Shown: one piece after another, positions 30,663 to 39,676 of the stretch
Numbering within the stretch: position 1 is the first letter of the stretch
How the letters are laid out: every line of letters begins with the position of its first letter
From: Chelativorans intermedius
GTDB lineage: Bacteria; Pseudomonadota; Alphaproteobacteria; Rhizobiales; Rhizobiaceae
Assembly (NCBI RefSeq): GCF_025398255.1
Contig: NZ_JAODNW010000010.1
Coordinates: 158,456-222,455 of the forward strand
Reading direction: 5' to 3'
Length of the DNA: 64,000 bases
Translations under genes and position numbers: made by a program
The notes under the pieces: generated by a model
The model's database searches: none
What the model saw: the letters and a program-made list of their open reading frames with translations, nothing else
What the model was told of the DNA's origin: nothing

Positions 30663-31583
30663 CTATTCCACCCGTTCCACCAGCGGGTAGATCACCTGGC
30701 CGTCCTCCTCCCCGCGTGGGAACTTGCCGTCCTGGCTTTCCCTGACCGCCAGCTTGTAGCCGGCGGGGCTCGTGCCGATGTGGCGCTTGAACATGCGGGA
30801 AAAATAGTAGGCATCGGAATAGCCCACCAGGGCTGCGGTCTCGCTTACCGAATTGCCGCTGGCCAGCAGATTCATCGCCCGTTCCATACGCTTGAATTCC
30901 TGGAACTTTCGCGGTGTCCAGCCGATCTGCCTTCGGAACTCGCGCTTGAAATAGTCTGGGTTGTAGGGCGCGTCCGTGACCACCCGCTCGGCGATTTCCC
31001 CGTCCAGCGGGTCCGCGGTGATCCGTGTCGCCGCCAGCATGATGGCAAGCGAGATTCCCTCCGCATTGCCCACGGCGCTGACCGGCGGTGCGTTCCAGGC
31101 AATAAAGGCGTCCTCCAGAAATGCAATCAGAATGAACATGAACAGGTGGTGCTGGGTGAGCGTCGTCGACGAAGCGGGCGCGATGTCGCGATAATGGTGC
31201 ACCAGCGGCTCGATCAGCTCCCAGCGCGAAAAGCGCACCGTCCGGCGAATGCGCATCTGCGCGATCAGGTCGTGCTTGCCGAACAGGTCAAGTGTGAAAT
31301 GCTGCGCCACGCCCGTATAGGCTTCTCCGGAGGCATGCCAGCCCACGAAGCGACTGCCTGCCGGTATCAGCATGGCATCGCCTGGCGTGAGCGTGTGCGC
31401 CTCGTCGTCCACCACATAGCTGCCGCTGCCCGTCAGGCAGATGATGAGGTCGTGCACGCTGTTGGACTTGTCGACGCGCCATGTGCGCGAGTGTTGCATC
31501 TTGATGGTCGAGCGCGTCAGCGTGAGCTTCAGGGCGCTCTCGGGAATCCCCGCCAGCACGCCACCTTCATTTTTATCCATCAT
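30663..31583 (-). CDS. AraC-family regulator of the rhamnogalacturonan/pectin genes
   Basis: Transcription activator of about 306 residues. The N-terminal cupin-type effector domain contains SGSYVVDDEAHTLTPGDAMLIPAG; the C-terminal double helix-turn-helix (last ~100 residues) contains VSETAALVGYSDAYYFSRMFKRHIGTSPAGYK, the family signature. The start at 31583 (ATGATG, weak GGA upstream) is chosen because the longer frame would run through the divergent promoter. It is divergent from the ABC transporter at 31816, so it likely senses a pectin-derived sugar and activates that operon. Confidence 0.85.
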   Translation of the reverse strand: MMDKNEGGVLAGIPESALKLTLTRSTIKMQHSRTWRVDKSNSVHDLIICLTGSGSYVVDDEAHTLTPGDAMLIPAGSRFVGWHASGEAYTGVAQHFTLDLFGKHDLIAQMRIRRTVRFSRWELIEPLVHHYRDIAPASSTTLTQHHLFMFILIAFLEDAFIAWNAPPVSAVGNAEGISLAIMLAATRITADPLDGEIAERVVTDAPYNPDYFKREFRRQIGWTPRKFQEFKRMERAMNLLASGNSVSETAALVGYSDAYYFSRMFKRHIGTSPAGYKLAVRESQDGKFPRGEEDGQVIYPLVERVE

Positions 31584-31588
31584 TTTTT

Positions 31589-31663
31589 CCAGATTTGTCA
31601 ATTTCAAACCGGCCTTCGCGGTAGGATACTGGCCCCGTTTGATGCGGCAAGCGCAAAATCTGG
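31589..31663. promoter_or_regulatory. Inverted repeat in the araC/ABC divergent region
   Basis: CCAGATTT (31589-31596) and AAATCTGG (31656-31663) are exact inverted copies 59 bases apart in the divergent promoter region. They may be half-sites for the AraC-type protein encoded next door; spacing and function are uncertain. Confidence 0.35.
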
Positions 31664-31678
31664 TCATTCTGGGAGGAG

Positions 31679-31819
31679 ATGACGGTGCCGCCGGCGGAGT
31701 TTGCTCCGCCAGCTCCGTTGTGCGGCGCCGTCCTTTGCAAAAGCATGTATGATTTCGCATATGGCAGGGGGGCTGCTCGCTCCACTTTTGGCCGGCTTCG
31801 CCGAAAGGGGGCGCGATGA
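31679..31819 (+). CDS. Possible 46-codon leader ORF coupled to the ABC permease
   Basis: ATG at 31679 directly follows a strong GGGAGGAG and opens a frame of 46 residues beginning MTVPPAEFAPPAP. Its stop TGA (31817) overlaps the permease start (ATGATG at 31816). A GGCGGAG-tttg-CTCCGCC hairpin (31694-31711) lies inside it. No family is recognised. It could be a translated leader, the remnant of a lost gene, or chance. Confidence 0.3.
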   Translation: MTVPPAEFAPPAPLCGAVLCKSMYDFAYGRGAARSTFGRLRRKGAR

Positions 31820-32703
31820 TGGGCGGCGAGAGCAGATATCTGGGGCTGGCCTATGTGGCACCCTATATCGCCGGGCTTTTCGTCTTCACGGCGATCCCGT
31901 TCGTTGCCTCTCTCTATCTGAGCTTCACCGACTACAATCTGATGCGTCCGCCACGCTGGGCGGGAATCGACAACTATGTCGAGCTGTTCACGCGCGACCG
32001 GACCTTCCGCAAGTCGCTGACGGTGACGCTGCTCTATGTGTTCATGACTGTGCCCTTGAAGCTCGCCTTTGCGCTTTTCATCGCCTACATCCTCAACTAC
32101 CGCCTGAAGTTCATCAATCTCTTCCGCACCGCCTATTATGTGCCGTCCATACTCGGCGGCTCGATCGCCGTTGCGGTGCTGTGGCGCTACATCTTTGCCG
32201 ATGCCGGGCTCGTGAACATGCTCATCACGGCCTTTGGCGGCGAGCCGGTCAACTGGTTCGGCGATCCGAGCAATGCCCTCTTCACGATCACGCTCCTGCG
32301 TCTGTGGCAGTTCGGCTCGGCGATGGTCATCTTCCTGGCCGCACTTCAGAGCATCGACAAGACGCTCTACGAGGCGGCGGCCATCGATGGCGCGGGCAAG
32401 TGGCACACCTTCTTTCACATAACGCTGCCGCTGATCACGCCGGTCATCTTCTTCAACCTCATCATGCAGATGGTCCAGGCCTTTCAGGAGTTCAACGGCC
32501 CCTATGTCATCACGGAGGGCGGGCCGCTGAAATCCACCTATCTGCTGCCGCTCTACATCTACGAGGAGGCCTTCAAGAAGTTCGACATGGGCTATGCCTC
32601 GGCCATCGCCTGGGTGCTCTTCGTCATCATCATGGTGCTGACACTGATCGCCTTCTGGTCGTCGCGGCACTGGGTCTACTACGCGGGCGACAAGCGGAGC
32701 TGA
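31816..32703 (+). CDS. ABC transporter permease (MalF type) for pectin oligosaccharides
   Basis: Inner-membrane permease of 295 residues with six membrane segments. The EAA loop is LYEAAAIDGAGKWHTFFHITLP. Two ATGs (31816, 31819) follow AAAGGGGG. It begins the operon permease-permease-ATPase-binding protein-GH105. The substrate is inferred from the GH105 gene and the neighbouring kduID genes: unsaturated rhamnogalacturonides or oligogalacturonides. Confidence 0.85.
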   Translation: MMGGESRYLGLAYVAPYIAGLFVFTAIPFVASLYLSFTDYNLMRPPRWAGIDNYVELFTRDRTFRKSLTVTLLYVFMTVPLKLAFALFIAYILNYRLKFINLFRTAYYVPSILGGSIAVAVLWRYIFADAGLVNMLITAFGGEPVNWFGDPSNALFTITLLRLWQFGSAMVIFLAALQSIDKTLYEAAAIDGAGKWHTFFHITLPLITPVIFFNLIMQMVQAFQEFNGPYVITEGGPLKSTYLLPLYIYEEAFKKFDMGYASAIAWVLFVIIMVLTLIAFWSSRHWVYYAGDKRS

Positions 32704-32705
32704 CC

Positions 32706-33629
32706 ATGGCAGAGCAGTTCACGGTTCACACCACCACGCCCAGCGAAGCCGAGATCGAGCGGGAGAGGGCGCGCACCCTGGCCGAGGGCCGCCGCAAGCA
32801 CGCGGTCTCCTCGGCGGTGCGCTACGCCATCCTCGCCGGCGTCGGGTTCTTGATGCTCTATCCGCTCATCTGGCTCATCGGCGCCTCCTTCAAGGAGAAC
32901 GCGGAGATCTTCGCCAATCCCGGCTTCATTCCCGAGGAGCCGACCCTGGACGGATATATCAAGGGCTGGCAGACCTCGACGCCCTACACCTTCGCTACCT
33001 TCTTCTGGAACACCTTCCTGATCATCCTGCCGAAGGTGATCGGCACGGCGATTTCCTGCACGGCGGTGGCCTATGGCTTTGCGCGCTTCGAATTTCCGGG
33101 CAAACGCATCCTCTTCGCCACGGTGATTGCCACGCTGCTGCTGCCCAATGTGGTCACACGCATCCCGCAATACCTGCTGTTCCGCGATCTCGGCTGGCTG
33201 GACACGTTCCTGCCGCTCTGGGTGCCTTCGGCCTTCGCGGGCGACGCCTTCTTCGTTTTCATGCTCATCCAGTTCCTGCGCGCCATCCCGCGCGACATGG
33301 AGGAGGCGGCGCGCGTCGACGGTGCCAACACCTGGCAGACACTGGTGTTCATCGTCGTGCCGATGCTGGCGCCGGCACTCATCTCGGTGTGCCTGTTCCA
33401 GTTCATGTGGACCATGAACGACTTTCTGGGACCGCTCATCTATCTTTCCTCGGTCGAGAAGTATCCTGTTTCCCTGGCGCTCAAGCTGTCCATCGACACC
33501 ACGGAAGCCTTTCAGTGGAACCGCATCCTGGCGATGTCGGTGCTGGCGCTTGTGCCCGCGCTCACCGTGTTCTTCCTGGCCCAGAAATATTTCATCGAGG
33601 GCATTTCCACCGGTGGATTGAAAGGTTAG
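32706..33629 (+). CDS. ABC transporter permease (MalG type) for pectin oligosaccharides
   Basis: Second permease, 307 residues, with a polar N-terminal extension of ~45 residues (SEAEIERERARTLAEGRRKH) before the first membrane helix. The EAA loop is DMEEAARVDGANTWQTLVFIVVP and the C-terminus KYFIEGISTGGLKG is standard for MalG-like subunits. It starts 2 bases after the first permease and ends 4 bases before the ATPase. Confidence 0.87.
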   Translation: MAEQFTVHTTTPSEAEIERERARTLAEGRRKHAVSSAVRYAILAGVGFLMLYPLIWLIGASFKENAEIFANPGFIPEEPTLDGYIKGWQTSTPYTFATFFWNTFLIILPKVIGTAISCTAVAYGFARFEFPGKRILFATVIATLLLPNVVTRIPQYLLFRDLGWLDTFLPLWVPSAFAGDAFFVFMLIQFLRAIPRDMEEAARVDGANTWQTLVFIVVPMLAPALISVCLFQFMWTMNDFLGPLIYLSSVEKYPVSLALKLSIDTTEAFQWNRILAMSVLALVPALTVFFLAQKYFIEGISTGGLKG

Positions 33630-33633
33630 GCGC

Positions 33634-34761
33634 ATGGCCCGCTTGCAGATCAGGAATCTCGAAAAGGTCTATGGCAATGCCTTCAAGGCGGTCCATGGCA
33701 TCAGCCTGGACGTGGCGGACGGCGAGTTCATGGTGCTGGTCGGCCCTTCCGGCTGCGCCAAGTCGACCACCCTCAGGATGATCGCGGGGCTCGAAACCGT
33801 CACCGGCGGCGAAATCCGCATCGGCGAGCGCATCGTCAACAACCTGCCGCCCGGCCAGCGCGGCGTCTCCATGGTGTTTCAGAACTATGCGCTCTACCCC
33901 CACATGAAGGTGCGCAACAATCTGGCCTTCGGGCTGAAGCTGAAGCGCAGGCCGAAGCCGGAAATCGAGGAAGCGACGCGCGCTGTGGCGCGCATTCTGG
34001 AAATCGACCCGCTTCTTGAGCGTTTGCCCAAGCAGCTTTCGGGCGGCCAGGCGCAGCGCGTGGCGGTGGGCCGCGCGCTCATCAAGAAGCCGGATGTTTT
34101 CCTCTTCGACGAGCCGCTGTCCAATCTCGATGCCAAGCTGCGTGCTTCCATGCGCGTGCGCATCACCGACCTTCACAAGCGGCTGAAGCGCGAAGGCCAG
34201 TCCTCCACCGTGGTCTATGTCACCCATGACCAGACGGAAGCCATGACGATGGGCGACCGAATCTGTGTGATGAAGGACGGCCGCATCATGCAGGTGGCCG
34301 ATCCCGTCACGCTTTACAACCGGCCGGCGAATGCCTTTGTCGCCGGCTTCATAGGCTCGCCGGAGATGAACCTGATCGAGGGCACTCTGGGTGTCGATGG
34401 CGGCATCAATCTGTGCGTTGCCGGCCAGACGCTGGCCTTCGGAGAGGCGCTTGGCGCCCGACTCGAGACGCACGGCCGGAGAACCGTTCTCTTCGGCGTG
34501 CGCCCGCAGCACCTGCGCATCGCCGCGCCCGATGAGGCCAATGCGCTGGAGGGACATGTCTCTCACATCGAGTTCATGGGCCACGAGGTCTACCTTCATG
34601 TCGACATCGCCGGCATCCGGCTCGTCGTCGTCGTGCCCTCCGAGCAGTACCGCCCTGAAGACATCCGCGACGACCGCATCCGCCTCGCCCCGCGCGAGAC
34701 GGCTGTTCACATCTTCGATCGGGAGACGGAAAGGAACGTCTCCCTCGCGGGCAACGCCTGA
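33634..34761 (+). CDS. ABC transporter ATPase (MalK/UgpC type)
   Basis: ATP-binding subunit of 375 residues with Walker A GPSGCAKST, signature LSGGQAQR and Walker B VFLFDEPLSNLD. The P-loop has Ala in place of the more usual Gly before Lys (CAKST), which is tolerated in the family. A MalK-type regulatory domain occupies the C-terminal third (VRPQHLRIAAPDEANALEGHV). It is encoded between the permeases and the binding protein. Confidence 0.88.
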   Translation: MARLQIRNLEKVYGNAFKAVHGISLDVADGEFMVLVGPSGCAKSTTLRMIAGLETVTGGEIRIGERIVNNLPPGQRGVSMVFQNYALYPHMKVRNNLAFGLKLKRRPKPEIEEATRAVARILEIDPLLERLPKQLSGGQAQRVAVGRALIKKPDVFLFDEPLSNLDAKLRASMRVRITDLHKRLKREGQSSTVVYVTHDQTEAMTMGDRICVMKDGRIMQVADPVTLYNRPANAFVAGFIGSPEMNLIEGTLGVDGGINLCVAGQTLAFGEALGARLETHGRRTVLFGVRPQHLRIAAPDEANALEGHVSHIEFMGHEVYLHVDIAGIRLVVVVPSEQYRPEDIRDDRIRLAPRETAVHIFDRETERNVSLAGNA

Positions 34762-34788
34762 AACCGAAGGAAAAACGGGAGGACTGAA

Positions 34789-36051
34789 ATGAAACGGATG
34801 ATGACAGCGCTGGCCGTGGTCCTGGCCTGCGGCACGGGCGCCGCTGCGGCGGCAGATCTGCGCATGTCCTGGTGGGGAGGCGACAGCCGCCACGCGGCCA
34901 CGCAGGCCGCACTCAAGGCCTGCGGCGAGAAGCACGGCCACACGATCCAGCCCGAGTTTACCGGCTGGTCGGGCCATCAGGAGAAGGTGGCCACCCAACT
35001 CGCCGGTGGCACCGAGGCCGACATCATGCAAATCAACTGGCCTTGGCTGCCGTTGTTCTCGCTGGAAGGCGACGGTTTCGCCGATCTCAAGGCATTTGCG
35101 GACATCATCGACCTGAGCCAGTGGTCGAAGGCCCAGCTCGACAGCGCCACGGTAAACGGCAGGCTCAACGGTCTACCGGTCTCCACCACCGGCCGCGTCT
35201 TCTTCTTCAACAAGGCCACCTTCGACAAGGCCGGCCTGCCGTTGCCTTCCGACTGGGGCGAGCTGATTGCCGCCGCCGCCGTCTTCAAGGAAAAGCTCGG
35301 CGAGGACTATTATCCCTTCGATGCGCAGGGCGGAGACGGGCTGGGCGCGATCCTCAATGTCTCGCTGGTGACGACACAGATGACGGGCAAGGACCTGGTC
35401 GATCCCGAGACCAACACCGTCGCCTGGACGCCGGAGGAGCTGCAGAAGGGCATCGAGTTCAACCAGAATCTTGCGGAAAAGGGCGTCATCCGCGGTTGGA
35501 AGACGGTCGCGGCCGGCGGCAATGTGAGCCTTTTCGAGCTTCCCGCCTGGTCGGAAGGAAAGATCGCCGGTTCCTATGAATGGGATTCGACCTACAAGAA
35601 GTTCAACGATCCCATTGCCGAAGGTTCGCTCGTTCCCGTGGATATCCTGACCGTCGACGGCGCGGTGACGCAGGGCGTCTACCGCAAGCCCTCCATGCTT
35701 TTCTCCATCTCGCGCAACAGCGAGAACCCGCGCGCTGCGGCCCAGATCGTCAACTGCCTGTTGAACGAGCCCGAGGGCATCAACGCCCTGGGCGACACGC
35801 GCGGTATTCCGGCAAGCCGTATTGCCGCGCAGACGCTGGCCGAAAGCGGCGCGATCGATCCCAATCTGTTGCAGGCGCACAAGATCGTGATGGAAGCCGA
35901 GGGTCCCACGGTCTCTCCCTTCAACGAGCATCCTGACGTGCGCGAGATTTTTGCCGACACGCTTGAGGCCGTGGCCTATGGCCAGATCTCGGCGGCCGAA
36001 GCGGCGCAGGAGATTGTCGACGGCGTGAACGACGTATTGGCCGGCTTCTGA
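34789..36051 (+). CDS. ABC transporter substrate-binding protein for pectin oligosaccharides
   Basis: Periplasmic protein of 420 residues with a signal peptide ending AAAA/DLRMSWWGG (about residue 23). It is a family 1 solute-binding protein; DLRMSWWGGDSRH is reminiscent of oligogalacturonide/rhamnogalacturonide binders. Its gene comes after the ATPase, whereas most such operons begin with the binding protein. A strong terminator-like hairpin follows, separating it from the GH105 gene. Confidence 0.83.
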   Translation: MKRMMTALAVVLACGTGAAAAADLRMSWWGGDSRHAATQAALKACGEKHGHTIQPEFTGWSGHQEKVATQLAGGTEADIMQINWPWLPLFSLEGDGFADLKAFADIIDLSQWSKAQLDSATVNGRLNGLPVSTTGRVFFFNKATFDKAGLPLPSDWGELIAAAAVFKEKLGEDYYPFDAQGGDGLGAILNVSLVTTQMTGKDLVDPETNTVAWTPEELQKGIEFNQNLAEKGVIRGWKTVAAGGNVSLFELPAWSEGKIAGSYEWDSTYKKFNDPIAEGSLVPVDILTVDGAVTQGVYRKPSMLFSISRNSENPRAAAQIVNCLLNEPEGINALGDTRGIPASRIAAQTLAESGAIDPNLLQAHKIVMEAEGPTVSPFNEHPDVREIFADTLEAVAYGQISAAEAAQEIVDGVNDVLAGF

Positions 36052-36061
36052 TCCCGCCCGT

Positions 36062-36092
36062 GGCGGCGGCCTGCGCCGCCGCCTTCCTTTTC
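36062..36092 (+). terminator. Terminator-like hairpin after the binding-protein gene
   Basis: GGCGGCGGC-ctgc-GCCGCCGCC is a perfect 9 bp GC stem followed by TTCCTTTTCT, eleven bases after the stop. It should end or attenuate transcription before the GH105 gene. Confidence 0.75.
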
Positions 36093-36226
36093 TGCCTGTA
36101 ATTTTCCGATTGGTTGCCGATGATTCAGCGCCATACCGCTCCCCATGTGCCCATTCTTCCGCCCGCCGGCGCATTTCGCCGCGCAGGGGCGGGGACGGCC
36201 CCTCCGGCCTTCGGGAGGGTAGGGGC

Positions 36227-37345
36227 ATGATGGAGTATTTCGACAGCTATGCTGCGGCCTATGCGCCCTACAAGGGCGGCGCCTGGTGCTATGAGGATGG
36301 CTGCATCTATCGCGGGCTTGCGCAGCTCCATGCGGCCACCGGCGAGAGGCGCTGGCTTGCCCATCTGCAGCGCCTGGTCGACGCGCAGGTCTCGGCCGGT
36401 GGAGAGCTGTCGGGCTATTCGGTCGAGGAGTTCAACATCGACCATGTGCTTTCCGGTCGCGCACTCATCTATCTTCACGGTCTGACCGGCGAGGAGAGAT
36501 ATGCCGCCGGCGCCCGGCTGCTTGCAAGGCAGCTTGCCGCCCATCCCAGAACCCGCTCCGGCGTCTATTGGCACAAGAAGATCTATCCCTGGCAGGTATG
36601 GCTCGATGGCCTCTACATGGGTCTTCCTTTCCAGATCGAATATGCCCGTATGACGGGCCGGGCGGCGCTCGTCGAGGATGCGCTGATCCAGCTTCGCACG
36701 GCGCTCGTCCTCACCCACGAGGAAGCCACCGGGCTGCCTGTCCACGGCTACGACGAAAGCCGCCGCCAGCGATGGGCCGATCCCCGCACCGGCCGCTCGC
36801 CCGCCCATTGGGCGCGCGCGCTCGGCTGGCTCGCCATGGCGCTGGTCGACATTGCGGACCTGATCGGCCCAGCGCGCGCGGAGGAGTCGGGCGTGGCGCG
36901 GCAGACCACAGCCCTGCTCCAGCGCATCGCTGCTTTTCGCACGCGGGAGGGCATGTGGCTGCAGGTGATCGACCAGCCGAACCTTTCCGGCAACTACGCC
37001 GAGAGCTCGGCCACGGCGATGCTGGCCTACGCCTTCATGAAGGCCGGTCGCCTGGGGTTGCTCGACACAGCCGCAGCCATCGGTCGGGAAAGCCTCGCAG
37101 CCCTTTCGCATCGCGCCCTGCAAGCGGATCGGCATGGCAGGCTGCGCTTCGGTGGCATCTGCCAGGTGGCCGGGCTCGGCGGTCCATCAGGCAGCTATCG
37201 GAACGGCACGCCCGGTTATTATCTGAGCGAACCCGTCGTCGCCGATGATCCCAAGGGGGTGGGCCCGTTGATGATGGCCAGGGCCGAGGCCCTGCGACTC
37301 GGCGACATCCGTAAGCATGGGAAGGAGGCGCGGCGCGCCTCCTGA
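36227..37345 (+). CDS. Unsaturated rhamnogalacturonyl hydrolase (GH105)
   Basis: Cytoplasmic (α/α)6-barrel hydrolase of 372 residues. It removes the unsaturated galacturonyl residue from lyase-generated rhamnogalacturonan or oligogalacturonide fragments, giving 4-deoxy-5-ketouronate for KduI. The catalytic-type aspartate is in WQVWLDGLYMGLPF, and the family pattern continues with HGYDESRRQRWADPRTGRSPAHWARALGW and SATAMLAYAFMKA. The start at 36227 follows GGGAGGGTAGGGG; the earlier frame lacks support. No signal peptide is present, so substrates must be imported. Confidence 0.9.
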   Translation: MMEYFDSYAAAYAPYKGGAWCYEDGCIYRGLAQLHAATGERRWLAHLQRLVDAQVSAGGELSGYSVEEFNIDHVLSGRALIYLHGLTGEERYAAGARLLARQLAAHPRTRSGVYWHKKIYPWQVWLDGLYMGLPFQIEYARMTGRAALVEDALIQLRTALVLTHEEATGLPVHGYDESRRQRWADPRTGRSPAHWARALGWLAMALVDIADLIGPARAEESGVARQTTALLQRIAAFRTREGMWLQVIDQPNLSGNYAESSATAMLAYAFMKAGRLGLLDTAAAIGRESLAALSHRALQADRHGRLRFGGICQVAGLGGPSGSYRNGTPGYYLSEPVVADDPKGVGPLMMARAEALRLGDIRKHGKEARRAS

Positions 37346-37349
37346 TGCG

Positions 37350-37559
37350 TCAAAGGCGCCGAGCGATCAGGCCACCTGCGGCGGCCCCGGCAATGCCGCC
37401 CACCAGCGCGCCGCCGCTGCCGCCGATCGCGTTGCCGGCCACCGCGCCGCCCACACCGCCGGCAGCCGCGCCGGCAATCGTCTTCTCCGTGGTGGAGCAG
37501 CCGGCCACGGCAGCCATCATAGCTCCCAGCAGGCAGAAGGTCGCGAGCTTTTTCGTCAT
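37350..37559 (-). CDS. Small glycine-zipper lipoprotein
   Basis: A 69-residue secreted protein. The signal peptide ends in lipobox VAGC at about residue 20, and the rest is an alternating Gly/Ala stretch (GAAAGGVGGAVAGNAIGG...GGIAGAAAGG) typical of glycine-zipper outer-membrane lipoproteins. The ATG at 37559 is preferred to a longer frame because it places the signal peptide at the N-terminus. It is convergent with the GH105 gene (4-base gap). Role unknown; possibly envelope integrity. Confidence 0.75.
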   Translation of the reverse strand: MTKKLATFCLLGAMMAAVAGCSTTEKTIAGAAAGGVGGAVAGNAIGGSGGALVGGIAGAAAGGLIARRL

Positions 37560-37630
37560 GAAAGCCTCACATGCAATCGAGGGAAGATTGCGCATGATCT
37601 GTGAGGGCTTCGGTAAAAATTCGGTAAAAT

Positions 37631-37707
37631 TGGTCGGAGTGGCAGGATTCGAACCTGCGACCCCCTCGTCCCGAACGAGGTGCGCTACCAGACTGCGCTA
37701 CACTCCG
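37631..37707 (-). tRNA. tRNA-Pro (anticodon CGG)
   Basis: A complete cloverleaf on the minus strand: acceptor CGGAGTG pairing with CACTCCG, discriminator A and encoded CCA. The anticodon stem CCTCG/CGAGG encloses loop TTCGGGA, giving anticodon CGG with G37. The T arm contains GGTTCGAATCC. It reads CCG codons, abundant in this GC-rich genome. Confidence 0.97.
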
Positions 37708-37722
37708 CGACCCGACGGCGGG

Positions 37723-37751
37723 CTTATAGCGGCCACGCCCTTCCTCTGCAA
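37723..37751 (-). promoter_or_regulatory. Candidate promoter of tRNA-Pro
   Basis: On the minus strand TTGCAG and TATAAG are separated by exactly 17 bases, with the -10 box ending 15 bases before the tRNA 5' end. Confidence 0.6.
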
Positions 37752-38134
37752 GCCGAAATGCTTTCGCCCACCGGATAAGCCGGCACTCTCCATCTCCACC
37801 GCCAAGATTGCGCTTCGCGGGTCGCAGGCCCGCAGGCGCATAGGGGGCGGAAGCGGCAGCGCCGCGCCGGCCGGCGCGTTCGGGGAGGATGGGCCACCCC
37901 GACCGTGGCGACGGCTTCGCTCTCCAACCGGAAGTGACTGCCATGTGGATTCTTCCACTGCATGTCACCCTTGGAATCAGAAAGACCCGGACACGCTGTT
38001 CACGCACGCTCCGGGCCAATCTGATCTTCCAGGGAAATGGGGCGCTGGATCAATCCGGCGTCCCGCTCCGGCTCTGTCGCGTTGGCCGCCCGGTTTCCAG
38101 GGCTTTGCCAGTGATCGCCATCTGCAGCCCGGCC
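37752..38134. other. Intergenic stretch without a recognisable gene
   Basis: 383 bases between the tRNA promoter and the betB stop codon. Open frames here are short or continuations of frames antisense to betB, and none shows a ribosome site or a known domain. The stretch separates the catabolic island from the betaine genes. It may be eroded sequence. Confidence 0.5.
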
Positions 38135-39598
38135 TCAATAGGGGCTCTCCACGTCGCCGGTTTCCACATAGACAGCCTTGATCTGCGAATAGTGGTCGAG
38201 GGCGGTGAGGGCATTCTCCCGGCCGATGCCCGAGTTCTTGACGCCGCCAAAGGGAAGCTCCACCGGCGTCAGATTGTAGGCGTTGATCCAGCAGCTTCCC
38301 GCCTGCAGCCGGCCGACCACGCGATGGGCCCTCGCCAAGTCGCGGGTAAACACGCCGGCAGCCAGGCCGAACTCCGTGTCGTTGGCGCGCGCGATGGCCT
38401 CTTCCTCCGTCTCGAAGGAGAAGACGCACATCACGGGCCCGAAGATCTCCTCACGCGCAATGCGCATGTCGTCGCGCACCTCGGTAAAGATGGTGGGCTC
38501 GACGAAGAAACCCTTCTCGAGTCCCTGGAGGCTGGGCACACCACCGCCAAGGTGCAGGTGCGCGCCCTCCTGCCGGCCCGCCTCGATATAGGAGAGAACC
38601 CGCTCGCGCTGCGCGGCGGAGATGAGTGGGCCCAGATGCGTCTCCGGGTCGAGCGGATCGCCCAGCCGGATGGCGCGGGTGCGCGCGGTAAGGCGCTCCA
38701 GGAAGCGCGCGTAGATGCCCTTCTGCACGAACACGCGGGTGCCGTTGGAGCAGATCTGCCCGGTGGAGTAGAAATTTCCCAGCATCGCGCCGCCGACGGC
38801 ATTTTCCACGTCCGCATCGTCGAAGACGAGGATGGGCGACTTGCCGCCGAGTTCCATCGTGGCGTGCTTCATCTGGCTGCCGGCAAGGCCCATCACCTTC
38901 TTGCCCGTTTCGACCGAGCCGGTGAGCGAGACCTTGGCAACCCCCGGATGGCCGACGAGTGCCGCGCCCACCTCGCCTGCACCCTGCACGACATTGAAGA
39001 GCCCGGCGGGCAGGCCGGCCTCGGTGAGGATTTCGGCAAGCGCCAGCGCGGTGAGCGGCGTGTTTTCCGACGGCTTGAAGATCATGGCATTGCCGGCGGC
39101 AAGCGCCGGGGCGGCCTTCCATGCGGCGATCTGGATGGGATAGTTCCACGCCCCGATGCCCACGGTCACGCCGAGCGGCTCGCGCCGCGTGTAGCCGAAG
39201 GGACCGCCTAGCTCGATATGCTCGCCATTGTAGACGGCGATGGCACAGCCGAAGAACTCCAGCGCATCCGCGGCCGAGGCCGGGTCGGCCACCAGCGTCT
39301 CCTGAAGTGCCTTGCCGGTGTCCAGTGTCTCAAGCCGTGCCAGCTCCGCATTGCGCGCGCGCACAAGCTCTGCCGCCTTGCGCAGAATACGCCCGCGCTC
39401 CATGGGTTTCATCTGCGCCCAGGCCGGCTGTGCCGCACGCGCGGCCTCGACGGCGAGCTCCACGATGTTGGGCGTGGCCAGATGCAGCCGCGCGATCGTC
39501 TCGGCCGTCGCCGGATAGACGACATCGAGGGCAGCCCCCCTTTCGTCCTCCACGAAGGCGCCGTTGATGTAGTGCGATGCTTTGGGCTGGGCGTGCAT
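38135..39598 (-). CDS. betB: Betaine aldehyde dehydrogenase BetB
   Basis: NAD(P)-dependent aldehyde dehydrogenase of 487 residues, the usual BetB length, producing the osmoprotectant glycine betaine. Catalytic Cys is in [12 protein letters not shown] and catalytic Glu in TMELGGKSP; the Rossmann turn is [14 protein letters not shown] 39598 ([15 protein letters not shown]) is preferred to 39625 by family length. It is third in betI-betA-betB, 78 bases after betA. Confidence 0.94.
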   Translation of the reverse strand: MHAQPKASHYINGAFVEDERGAALDVVYPATAETIARLHLATPNIVELAVEAARAAQPAWAQMKPMERGRILRKAAELVRARNAELARLETLDTGKALQETLVADPASAADALEFFGCAIAVYNGEHIELGGPFGYTRREPLGVTVGIGAWNYPIQIAAWKAAPALAAGNAMIFKPSENTPLTALALAEILTEAGLPAGLFNVVQGAGEVGAALVGHPGVAKVSLTGSVETGKKVMGLAGSQMKHATMELGGKSPILVFDDADVENAVGGAMLGNFYSTGQICSNGTRVFVQKGIYARFLERLTARTRAIRLGDPLDPETHLGPLISAAQRERVLSYIEAGRQEGAHLHLGGGVPSLQGLEKGFFVEPTIFTEVRDDMRIAREEIFGPVMCVFSFETEEEAIARANDTEFGLAAGVFTRDLARAHRVVGRLQAGSCWINAYNLTPVELPFGGVKNSGIGRENALTALDHYSQIKAVYVETGDVESPY

Positions 39599-39676
39599 GG
39601 GGTTGTCTTCCTTGGCGTGACGCATGATCCCGGAGGATGGCAGTCTTTTCCGACGCGAATGCGTCCGAAGGCGCGG

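Noticed and set aside
37889..39211. 440-codon plus-strand frame across the intergenic region and betB
   Set aside because: Mostly antisense to betB; the intergenic part has no start signal or domain.
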